Shown: positions 39,374 to 46,714 of the stretch, one piece after another | Layout: every line of letters starts with the position of its first letter | Numbering within the stretch: the stretch's first letter is position 1 | Assembly: GCF_006439335.1 (NCBI RefSeq) | Contig: NZ_SAWY01000008.1 | Coordinates: forward strand, 1-64,000 | DNA: 64,000 nucleotides | Direction of reading: 5' to 3' | Source of the DNA: Litorilituus lipolyticus | GTDB lineage: Bacteria; Pseudomonadota; Gammaproteobacteria; Enterobacterales; Alteromonadaceae | Program-made: the position numbers and the translations under genes | Notes under the pieces: generated by a model | What the model was told of the DNA's origin: nothing | Databases searched by the model: none | The model's input: only the letters and a program-made list of their open reading frames with translations

Positions 39374-40616
39374 ATGGGCGCATGGAATTCAAAGCCTTTT
39401 GGGAATGACAATGCCCTAGATTGGTTGTTGGAGCTTGAAAAATCTGATATCAAAAATCGAAGATACTCCTGATGCTAATGAATCCGAAGTCTTTATGGCA
39501 GCAGCAATGATTGCGTACGCTGCGTCTCAACCTACCGTGAAAGGTATCCCCGCAGAGGCTAAAAAATGGGTAATAACTCATGGGTATGTTCCCTGTACTA
39601 ACGATATTTTTATCTGTATTAGAGGTATTCGAAATATACTGGCAAACTCCGAACTGCAAGAGTTGTGGGATGAAAGCGGAAACGGCAAGACATGGGAAAA
39701 AAATACAAAAAAGTTGATTTTAAATCTTGACCATATTGATACGCAAGCCCTTCCTGAAAGAGTTCCCAAACCACCGCGTTTACCAAGAGTACTTAGTAAG
39801 ATGCTTGAGCATCCAGAAAGCAAAACGAACCCTAAGCTCATTGAAAAGATATGGTCAAAAATTCACGGCTTAAAAGAGATTAATGCCGTTTCATCTGAAA
39901 CGGATGGGTATTCACCACTGGTGTTGTTTGCTAAGTTCGGCTTGAAAGAGGGAGTGCAATACTTGCTAGATAAAGGCGTTGATGTGAACAAAAGTACTCC
40001 CTTTGTCAATAACTCACTAGCTTTATCATTCGCTTGTTTAAATCACCACTATGAAATCGCCAAACTACTGCTATCAGCAGGAGCAAAGGTGTCAAGCGTA
40101 TACGCAAAGTTTAGTGAGGAAGACAAATACCGTCTCGTTCACGATGAAGGCAAGTTAGATAGAGCCATTGACGTCATTCGACCTTCTGGGGCCTTGATAA
40201 CTGTCGCAGAATCCAAAAACGGATCCGTTGAAATTGTAAAGCTTCTTGTTGAATATGGAGCCGACATTTATGAAAAAGAGCTCAATGGTTATACACTCGC
40301 TCATCTTTGTGCCAAAAGTGGCAATGTAGAACTGCTCAAGTGGTTGGTTTCTCATGACGTGAACATAGATGAACGGAGCACTTTTTTTAAAGAAACGGCG
40401 CTTTTTTCAGGTTTAGGGAACTCCGAAATAGTTGAAGTCCTTCTAACGGCAGGCGCAAATCCGAATATACCTGACCGCTACGAATCTACTGCATTAGATA
40501 AAGTTGAATGGTTTGATGAACAAACCGACGAGGTAAAAAAACTGGTAGGCTGCTCAGGCAATATGGAGCAAAGTATGCAACGGAGCTCGGTTATAAGCAC
40601 CTTGCCCATATCGTAA
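39374..40616 (+). pseudogene. DUF4259-ankyrin repeat gene broken by frameshifts
   Basis: An ATG at 39374 (GGGA nine bases upstream) opens MGAWNSKPFGNDNALDWLLE, the hallmark start of DUF4259, but stops at 39470-39472. The same domain continues one frame over from about 39435 (EVFMAAAMIAYAASQP, SELQELWDESGN). It is followed by five or six ankyrin repeats, for example SVEIVKLLVEYGADIYEKE and SEIVEVLLTAGANPNIPDR. At 40535-40541 a run of seven A marks a second break. After it the expected ankyrin end, LLRQYGAKYATELG, is found in the original frame and not in the one that stops at 40616. Removing one A near 39438-39442 and adding one at the A7 run restores a single frame from 39374 to 41335. Whether the breaks are mutations, recoding or sequence errors is open. 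Confidence 0.75.
40535..40541 (+). other. A7 run, canonical A-AAA-AAA slippery heptamer
   Basis: In the ankyrin reading frame the heptamer is split as A AAA AAA, the form that allows a -1 ribosomal slip. A slip here leads straight into the frame coding the ankyrin C-terminus and the amidotransferase-like domain. An indel in the run would have the same effect. Confidence 0.55.
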
Positions 40617-40645
40617 GTCACAATGAATTCGACGACTATTTCTTT

Positions 40646-41335
40646 GTGAATAGAAAATTAACGTTCTCTAGATGTCACTGTACGCGCAATAACACCTCAA
40701 ATGAGCAGCCATTTCCAAATTTGGAGGTTTTTGATTTGGTAGTGCTATTGGATGCCAATGTGGAAATAAATGATGATTTCTTACGACAGAGAAGTGAGGA
40801 GGTTGCGTTCGTCAAGCAGTGCATTGATGACGGGAAACACATTTTTGCAATAGGACACAGTGCTCGTTTGATAATAAAACTTCTGGGAGGAAATATCGTC
40901 AACTTAGACGAACCAGTTATTGGCTGGTATGAGATACAACCAATTGAAAATCTGAATGAATCCGACTTCTCAATAGACAACCCAGTCAATGTTTTTTGTT
41001 GGCAAAAACAAACATTGACAATACCCGATAGCGTCCGAAGAATCGCTAAATCTCCCACCTCAAATAACGCTCTCATTCAATTTGGCGAGAATATCATCTG
41101 TGCCGAATTTCTGCCCAATGTAAGCAATGGTAATGATTATGTCGAACACTTCGGGGTGGATGTCAAAAAGGGAAAGTTCATACAGTCCAAAGCTGAACTG
41201 AGTAATTCCAATAGAAAGCGTCAAGATGCTATGCACAACTTACTAGATGCCATTCTCGAGTTTTTTACTTCGAAACTAGAAAAGCGCTCTCGAGGCTCTG
41301 TTCCTGCCGATAACCACTCCTTTACCGATTGTTAG
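40646..41335 (+). CDS. Class I glutamine amidotransferase-like domain lacking its catalytic residues
   Basis: The segment aligns with class I GATase proteins: FPNLEVFDLVVLLDANVEIND, CIDDGKHIFAIGHSARLIIK, LLGGNIVNLDEPVIGWYEI, VFCWQKQTLTIPDSVRRIAK and ENIICAEFLPNVS. The nucleophile elbow, normally GxCxGxQ, reads AIGHSAR, so the Cys is replaced. The FHPE motif reads FLPN, so His and Glu are lost too. It cannot hydrolyse glutamine by the usual triad. The nominal start is GTG at 40646 with no binding site. The frame is open upstream to 40542 without a start codon, and homology begins upstream at about HIVSHNEFDDYF. The domain is therefore probably the C-terminal part of the preceding ankyrin gene and not an independent gene. 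Confidence 0.65.
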   Translation: MNRKLTFSRCHCTRNNTSNEQPFPNLEVFDLVVLLDANVEINDDFLRQRSEEVAFVKQCIDDGKHIFAIGHSARLIIKLLGGNIVNLDEPVIGWYEIQPIENLNESDFSIDNPVNVFCWQKQTLTIPDSVRRIAKSPTSNNALIQFGENIICAEFLPNVSNGNDYVEHFGVDVKKGKFIQSKAELSNSNRKRQDAMHNLLDAILEFFTSKLEKRSRGSVPADNHSFTDC

Positions 41336-41622
41336 ATAAAAAGATCGTGTTAGTTGATCTAATACCGATAGCGCTTGTATCTGTAATTTATACAAATTTT
41401 TAGAATCCACATTAATCTTCACGATTCATTGGCTGAGTGCAATTACTCGTCTTAATGAGGTCTAATTTCTCGCTTCTAAAGGACTACTATTTGTCTGAAG
41501 AAGACCGTCACCAATGAATAAATCAGTGTCTGCTGTTCGCTCGTAGCTGTCTGACAGCTGAAACCTAAACCGATTCATCAATATGTTAAGCTCAGAAACG
41601 AGCTACTAAAAATTTAGTTTGG
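41336..41622. other. Non-coding right flank of the accessory stretch
   Basis: These 287 bases show no gene. A perfect palindrome AGCTGTC-T-GACAGCT lies at 41545-41559. No terminator is evident for the response-regulator gene that ends at 41623 on the minus strand. Confidence 0.5.
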
Positions 41623-42225
41623 TTAAATCCAGCCCTTCTGCTTAGCTATTCTGGCAGCATCAACTCTATTTGTTGCATTTAATTTTGCTATGGCTTCTGA
41701 AAGATAGTTTCTTACTGTGCCCTCTGATAAAAATAAGGTAGTAGAAATTTCCGCTGTAGTTAGACCATCACCAGCAAGCTTAATAGCTTTACGTTCTTTA
41801 TTGGTCAATGGGTCGTTATCATTTAGTGCCATTAAGGCGAGTTCAGGGGCAATAACATGCTCACCAGCTTTAACTTTTTTGATAGCTTCCACTAAATACT
41901 CAGTTGGTGATTCCTTAAGAATAAAGGCTTTCACGCCGAGTGCCATTGCACGTTTTATATAACCAGACTTAGAGAACGTTGTCATAATGAGCATGTTGAT
42001 ATCTTGATGCTCTTTGATGATAATTTCAGCTAACTCCAAACCAGAGAGAACAGGCATTTCTATATCGCTTAAGATAAAATCAACGTCTAATTCGTTAAGC
42101 ATATCTAATGCTATTTGGCCATTTTCTGCCTGCCCTACAACGTCTATTTCATCTTCTAATGATAACAAGCTAGCTATCGCACCGCGGACTAATGCTTGGT
42201 CTTCAACAACAAGTACTTTGATCAT
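41623..42225 (-). CDS. NarL/LuxR-family response regulator, DesR-like
   Basis: The 200-residue protein has an N-terminal receiver domain (VVEDQALVRGAI, phospho-acceptor Asp54 in ILSDIEMPVLSG, and the late Lys in FILKES). A C-terminal LuxR helix-turn-helix follows (LTNKERKAIKLAGDGLTTAEIS, FLSEGTVRNYLSEAIAKL). It starts inside the end of the kinase gene (four-base overlap), so both are made together. Targets are unknown; inverted repeats upstream of the kinase and TPR genes are candidate sites. Confidence 0.92.
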   Translation of the reverse strand: MIKVLVVEDQALVRGAIASLLSLEDEIDVVGQAENGQIALDMLNELDVDFILSDIEMPVLSGLELAEIIIKEHQDINMLIMTTFSKSGYIKRAMALGVKAFILKESPTEYLVEAIKKVKAGEHVIAPELALMALNDNDPLTNKERKAIKLAGDGLTTAEISTTLFLSEGTVRNYLSEAIAKLNATNRVDAARIAKQKGWI

Positions 42226-43382
42226 ATTGGTAAAGCTTCCTTTTTGATTACCTGCTCTTTGGCGAAATTGGTTAATGGAATAGTCACTGATAATTTCACG
42301 CCGCTTTCTTGAGTAATTATTAATTCACCTTTTAGCTCTTCAACACGAGAGCGTATACCTTCAATACCATTACCAGGTATGATTTTCGCGGTATTACCAT
42401 TATCACCTATATTTAGTTTAACCTCAGTTGGATCTGAGATAACGGAAACCGAAGCGCTATTCCCATTACTGTGTCTTAATATGTTGGTTATCCACTCTTT
42501 ACTTAACATGATCAAGGTAGACTCCACTTTAGCTGGCAAATCATTAATATCATGGTATAACTTTGCGTCAAACTTCATGTGTTTGAGTTCATTGGTTAAC
42601 TTTTCAAGTACGCCAATTAAACCATGTAGTTTCAAGCCTGTGACTGCAGAGCGCACTTCAGAAAGAGTTTGACGCGCTAAATTGGCTACTTCTGCTATTT
42701 CTTTTTGCGCTGCAACAAAATCTTGCTTGGCTGAGAGTTTTTCTGCTAGCTCTGATTTTAACGCTATCGAAGACAGTGAATGACCTAATAAATCATGCAT
42801 ATCGCGCGCGATACGCTCACGTTCAGCAATAGCGGCAAGTTGCTCGACTTCTTGGTTACTCTTTTGCTGTATACAAGCATGTATGTATTCTTTTTGACTA
42901 AAAATACCGTAAACAAACAGGCTGACAGTACAAGCAAATGAGGGGCCTAGGTAGTAAGGGGTAACTAAATCAAGCACTAAAGCTGATGATACTTGTGCAA
43001 TCAGGTTTACGAGTAGCAACGACACAGCGAATCTTCGTGAAAAATAGTAACCACTAAAAAATGCAGCATAACCAAAAAGTGCGTTGGTGCCAGGGTTAAT
43101 GGAAGCGCCAAATGCTGAGAGTAAAATAATCACAATGATTGGTTGAATAACTGACTTGCCTGTTAACTTTGTTGCTTTGATAAAAGCGATAATAAAAGCG
43201 AAATATATGATGAAGACAGTGGCAATATTGCTTGCAGTATACGTACTGTAACTGACAATGAAATTCAAAAAATAAAATAATGAAAAAATGAGCGAGAAGT
43301 AACTCCATTTTGCCGCATTGGTTTGGGCTATTGGCTCAATATAAAAGGGAGCTTTTTTTGACACATTCTCAGGGGTATTCAT
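42222..43382 (-). CDS. DesK-type sensor histidine kinase
   Basis: The 386-residue protein has about five transmembrane helices (about 28-165), a coiled linker, a HisKA_3 domain with phospho-acceptor His196 in RERIARDMHDLLGHSL, and a HATPase domain (KEWITNILRHSNG as N-box, LNIGDNGNTAKIIPGNGIEGI as G boxes). With no periplasmic domain it probably senses the membrane itself, as DesK does for lipid fluidity; that function is inferred. It overlaps the response-regulator gene by four bases and lies 119 bases after a TPR gene. Confidence 0.9.
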   Translation of the reverse strand: MNTPENVSKKAPFYIEPIAQTNAAKWSYFSLIFSLFYFLNFIVSYSTYTASNIATVFIIYFAFIIAFIKATKLTGKSVIQPIIVIILLSAFGASINPGTNALFGYAAFFSGYYFSRRFAVSLLLVNLIAQVSSALVLDLVTPYYLGPSFACTVSLFVYGIFSQKEYIHACIQQKSNQEVEQLAAIAERERIARDMHDLLGHSLSSIALKSELAEKLSAKQDFVAAQKEIAEVANLARQTLSEVRSAVTGLKLHGLIGVLEKLTNELKHMKFDAKLYHDINDLPAKVESTLIMLSKEWITNILRHSNGNSASVSVISDPTEVKLNIGDNGNTAKIIPGNGIEGIRSRVEELKGELIITQESGVKLSVTIPLTNFAKEQVIKKEALPI

Positions 43383-43405
43383 GCATATTTACCTTAATTA
43401 AAGAC

Positions 43406-43436
43406 TGGTCAAGTTACACTCAGAGCAACTTGACCA
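43406..43436. promoter_or_regulatory. 10-base inverted repeat upstream of the kinase gene
   Basis: TGGTCAAGTT and AACTTGACCA are exact reverse complements with 11 bases between. The site is 24 bases before the kinase start and 66 bases after the TPR stop. It could be an autoregulatory operator or a hairpin ending the TPR transcript; the weak GTCTTT tail makes termination less likely. Confidence 0.5.
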
Positions 43437-43501
43437 ATTTACGATGTTAATCGCTGTGCAATATTATAATAAACAAAGAATATTGTTTTCTCTGTGTTTT
43501 T

Positions 43502-44212
43502 TTATTGCTTTAGTTTATTTTGGTTTTGTTCTAGCAGTATTTTTGCCCAGCTGTATTCAGGGTTAATGTTTAACGCTAACTGCCAATCTTGGTTTGCCTT
43601 TTCAATATCTCCCTTGTTTTTATGCGCTAGGCCTCGCCAAGTGTAGGTTTCAGCATATCCCCAATGATAATTTGAATAACTGTCTGTTGAATAAGCTGAA
43701 ATTGCTTTATCAAATGCTTGATAAGCTGCTTGACTGTCACCACCAAAGATAGCCGGCGTACTAATTTTACTGATGCCTGTTATTAACTGTACTCTGGGGT
43801 TTGTTGGATCTAAAGCGGTAGCTTGTGCCAGTATTTCACTTGATTTTGGCCCATAGTACATACCTTTTAGGGGCTCGAGTGCAATTTTGTAGCCATATAC
43901 TTGTGCTAATAAGGCTTTGATTTCAACATCATCAAGCGTACTTTCATTGAGTTGCTCTAATATCTCAATAGCTTGATCAATAGCCTCAATTGCTTGTTCA
44001 CTTTGGCCAGTTAAGTTAGCACTTAAACCAAGGCGATAATAGGCAAGGGCTTTGTCGTAACCATTAACTTCAGCAGTAATCGCTTTCAACTCTACGACAT
44101 CGAGTACTCCTGCGGCTTGTTCTATTCTATCTATTTCAGCTTGTCCTGCTAAAGCGTTAAAAGTTACCGGAATGGTTAATGCCATTGTAAGTATTGTTTT
44201 GTAGATATTCAT
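43502..44212 (-). CDS. Exported TPR protein
   Basis: The 236-residue protein has a signal peptide (cleavage near LAG-Q) and several tetratricopeptide-like repeats. Examples are YDKALAYYRLGLSANLTGQ, QAIEAIDQAIEILEQLN, and the closing YSNYHWGYAETYTWRGLAHK with DIEKANQDWQLALNINPEY. It is probably a periplasmic scaffold. Position upstream of the sensor kinase on the same strand suggests a link, possibly as a co-sensor. Its upstream region holds three TTGTCA-type half sites. Confidence 0.82.
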   Translation of the reverse strand: MNIYKTILTMALTIPVTFNALAGQAEIDRIEQAAGVLDVVELKAITAEVNGYDKALAYYRLGLSANLTGQSEQAIEAIDQAIEILEQLNESTLDDVEIKALLAQVYGYKIALEPLKGMYYGPKSSEILAQATALDPTNPRVQLITGISKISTPAIFGGDSQAAYQAFDKAISAYSTDSYSNYHWGYAETYTWRGLAHKNKGDIEKANQDWQLALNINPEYSWAKILLEQNQNKLKQ

Positions 44213-44276
44213 GTCATGCTCCTTGTTAGTTGACCATAACAGTATTAGCTAAACCATGAAGTTATTTTAGAGAGGT

Positions 44277-44305
44277 TTGTCACCAATTTGATGTGACAAT
44301 TGTCA
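44277..44305. promoter_or_regulatory. Cluster of three TTGTCA half-sites upstream of the TPR gene
   Basis: TTGTCAC and GTGACAA form a 7-base inverted repeat with a 9-base spacer. The second arm overlaps the perfect 12-base palindrome TGACAATTGTCA at 44294-44305. The cluster is 65-93 bases upstream of the TPR start, where a response regulator could activate. Confidence 0.45.
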
Positions 44306-44417
44306 TCAGTTGGGGCAAATCATATAAAAACTGTAAAAGAACAATTCTTATTAATTTATTGGGTGACGTTAGTGTAAGGTGAAAGAGAAGAGCTGAAAGG
44401 TTAAAGATGAAATAATA

Positions 44418-44443
44418 AATGCCGCTTACTTAGCGGCATTTTT
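44418..44443. terminator. Terminator at the end of nosDFYL
   Basis: AATGCCGCT, loop TACTT and AGCGGCATT with T residues form a good hairpin 29 bases beyond the nosL stop. It reads as a terminator from either side, separating the nos genes from the TPR gene. Confidence 0.85.
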
Positions 44444-44471
44444 AATAATTGTTGTTTGGTAAGCTTATCCG

Positions 44472-44966
44472 TTATAACAATACGTCAATAGTTATGTCTT
44501 TAAAGTGCAGGACATTACCACCAAACTCTTTAGCAAACGCTTTTGCATCAGTTTCTTTGCTAAAGCTTGCTAAAGTCGAACCCATAGCGCCTTTTTGTGA
44601 AGAGCCTGAAACATACCATGCAGTTTTTGCATCAATAAAGTGCTCATCGTTGATGCTGCCCCACGGCATTTTGCTCATATCGTGAACCATCATTTGTGAA
44701 ACATTACGCTTATTTTCTGGGTCGAGATAATAGCTGAACAAATCTCTGGTTGAGCAAAACTTAAATACTTTGCTGCCTTGCTCTTTTCTAAAGGCTTCAC
44801 CTTTTGGGCCATCAAAATGTTTAATTAACATGCCACATAGATGACATTCGTCACTACCTTCAATGGCGACCGCTTGATGAAGCATTTCTTGTTCAGCATT
44901 ATCTGAGCAAGAAATTAGGCCAACTAAAGCAATGGAGAGGGTGATTATTTTTAAAAAATTTGCCAT
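44472..44966 (-). CDS. nosL: NosL copper-binding lipoprotein of nitrous oxide reductase assembly
   Basis: The 164-residue protein has a lipobox (LISC) and the NosL metal site DECHLCGMLI near residue 40. FCSTRDLFSYYL, MMVHDMSKMPWGS and the Met-rich GAMGSTLASFS segment follow. NosL delivers Cu(I) to apo-NosZ in the periplasm for the CuZ cluster. It is the last gene of the nosDFYL operon. Its ATG overlaps the nosY stop by one base, which implies translational coupling. A terminator follows. Confidence 0.95.
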   Translation of the reverse strand: MANFLKIITLSIALVGLISCSDNAEQEMLHQAVAIEGSDECHLCGMLIKHFDGPKGEAFRKEQGSKVFKFCSTRDLFSYYLDPENKRNVSQMMVHDMSKMPWGSINDEHFIDAKTAWYVSGSSQKGAMGSTLASFSKETDAKAFAKEFGGNVLHFKDITIDVLL

Positions 44967-45784
44967 TAGAGTTTCTTCCTTCTAAAAATGAAAATTGCTA
45001 AGGTTAATGGAATAGCAACCCAAGCAGTTAACGCCGTAATTAATTGACCTTGTGATAGGCTGGCATTTATGGCAACAGCTAAGGCACCATTAACATCGCT
45101 GCTATCAAGACCCGCTAAGTTAACTAAACGGAATATATCTGCAGGGTTAAGCATCATCAGCTGCGTTAATCCTGTTTGACTAATACCATCTTCAACACCG
45201 ACTAATAGTGCTAATAAGGCTAAGTCAAAAGCTAACGCAAATAAAAACCAAGTGATCAGGGCAAAGCCTGCAGCTTTTGATTTTTCTGATACAGACAAGC
45301 TGATTAAGTATGAGATAGCGGTGAAACTCAAACCAAGCAAGACCGCACTTAAGATAAACAGTGAAAAGGCACTGACTATGGCATTGTCTTCTAATTGAAA
45401 ATAAAGCAATACCGCAGAAGCTCCAAAACCGATTAATGTTGCTAAAGCTATGATACTGCCTTGTCCAATGAACTTACCTAAGAGTAATTGTGTTTTACTT
45501 AAAGGGTAGGTGAGTAATAACAGCAAAGTGCCACTTTCTTGTTCACCAACAAAACTGTCGTAACTTAGTAATAGCGCGATAAGGGGAATAAGAAATACCG
45601 CTAAACTCGCTAAACTGGCGATAGTGGTTGACAGCGAGGTAATGCCCATTTCTCCTGAGGCAGCAGCACCAAAATAAGTTAATCCCACTGACAGTAAAGC
45701 GAAAATAAGCGTGATTGATACTAACCAGCGATTTCTTAAACCGTCATGAAACTCTTTGTTAGCTACGGTGAGTATTTGTTTCAT
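44966..45784 (-). CDS. nosY: NosY ABC transporter permease
   Basis: The 272-residue inner-membrane protein has six hydrophobic helices and the ABC-2 permease start KEFHDGLRNRWLVSITLIFA, as in NosY. SYDSFVGEQESGTLLLLLTYP is the cytoplasmic coupling segment. With NosF and NosD it forms the NosDFY machine that energises copper-sulfur cluster assembly of NosZ. It overlaps nosF and nosL by one base each. Confidence 0.95.
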   Translation of the reverse strand: MKQILTVANKEFHDGLRNRWLVSITLIFALLSVGLTYFGAAASGEMGITSLSTTIASLASLAVFLIPLIALLLSYDSFVGEQESGTLLLLLTYPLSKTQLLLGKFIGQGSIIALATLIGFGASAVLLYFQLEDNAIVSAFSLFILSAVLLGLSFTAISYLISLSVSEKSKAAGFALITWFLFALAFDLALLALLVGVEDGISQTGLTQLMMLNPADIFRLVNLAGLDSSDVNGALAVAINASLSQGQLITALTAWVAIPLTLAIFIFRRKKL

Positions 45785-46710
45785 TAGCTTTGCCCTTTTG
45801 CTTGTTGCTTTTGTGCATGCAGAGCGAGGTAATGCTGATACACTTGTTCTAAATTGGCAGACTCAACATGAATGTCTTCAATATTGTCAAAGCCTAATAA
45901 GGTTTTTAAAACACTAATTTTTTCAGCTTCAGGTACATTAAGTGTTTGTGAACATACCGGTGAAATAAAGTTAGCTAAATGGTCATGACTTGCTATTGCA
46001 CCATTAAGCCCATGTGCTTTTATTTCAACGGGTAGCGCTGCTTGATGGCGAAGCTCTGCTAAGCTTCCCATGGCAAGTAACTGGCCAGAAGATAAGATCA
46101 TTGCGCGGTCAATATGTTGCTCAACACCCGGTAGTACATGAGAGCAGAGTATGACACTTGAGCCTTGAGATTTTAACTGGTCAACCGTGCGATAGAAGTC
46201 GCCTGTGGCAATAGGGTCTAGGCCGACAGTTGGCTCATCTAATAATAAAAGCTTAGGTTCACCAATAAAGGCTTGTGCTAAACCTAAACGTTGGCGCATA
46301 CCTTTTGAATAGGTTTTAACTTGTCGTTTCATGGCATGAGTAATACCCACTTGTTCGAGTAAATCGATAGCCTGTTTTTTGTTGAAACCTTTTAATTTAG
46401 CGAAATAGGTTAATACCTCTAAACCTGTTAATTGCTCATAAAAACTTACGTTTTCAGGTAGGTAGCCAACTTTGGTTCTGCAATGCCATGCTTCTTTTGA
46501 GTCAGGCGCCATACCCATTACGGCAACTTGTCCTCTACTTGGCGAGATAACACCAAGGATAAGTTTCATCATGGTGGTTTTACCTGCGCCGTTATGGCCA
46601 AATAAACCTAATACTTCACCTTCACCTAGTGTCATGGTGACTGATTGCAAAGCATCAAGTTTGTTATAGCTTTTACCTGCATCGGTAAGAGAAACGATAG
46701 GGGTTGTCAT
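45784..46710 (-). CDS. nosF: NosF ABC transporter ATPase
   Basis: The 308-residue protein has the full ATPase set: Walker A GHNGAGKTTMMK near residue 38, Q-loop in GYLPENVSFYEQ, signature YSKGMRQRLGLAQA, Walker B LLLLDEPTVGLDP and the switch His in VILCSHVL. It powers the NosDFY complex. It is four bases beyond the nosD stop and overlaps nosY by one base, so the whole set is one transcript. Confidence 0.96.
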   Translation of the reverse strand: MTTPIVSLTDAGKSYNKLDALQSVTMTLGEGEVLGLFGHNGAGKTTMMKLILGVISPSRGQVAVMGMAPDSKEAWHCRTKVGYLPENVSFYEQLTGLEVLTYFAKLKGFNKKQAIDLLEQVGITHAMKRQVKTYSKGMRQRLGLAQAFIGEPKLLLLDEPTVGLDPIATGDFYRTVDQLKSQGSSVILCSHVLPGVEQHIDRAMILSSGQLLAMGSLAELRHQAALPVEIKAHGLNGAIASHDHLANFISPVCSQTLNVPEAEKISVLKTLLGFDNIEDIHVESANLEQVYQHYLALHAQKQQAKGQS

Positions 46711-46714
46711 GGTG

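Noticed and set aside
39435-39472. Programmed -1 frameshift at the DUF4259 joint
   Set aside because: The shift needed there is +1, and the sequence has no +1 recoding signal that I can see. An A-run indel is the simpler account.
40675-41076. 133-codon open frame opposite the amidotransferase-like segment
   Set aside because: The plus-strand translation matches a known fold, whereas the minus-strand product matches nothing.
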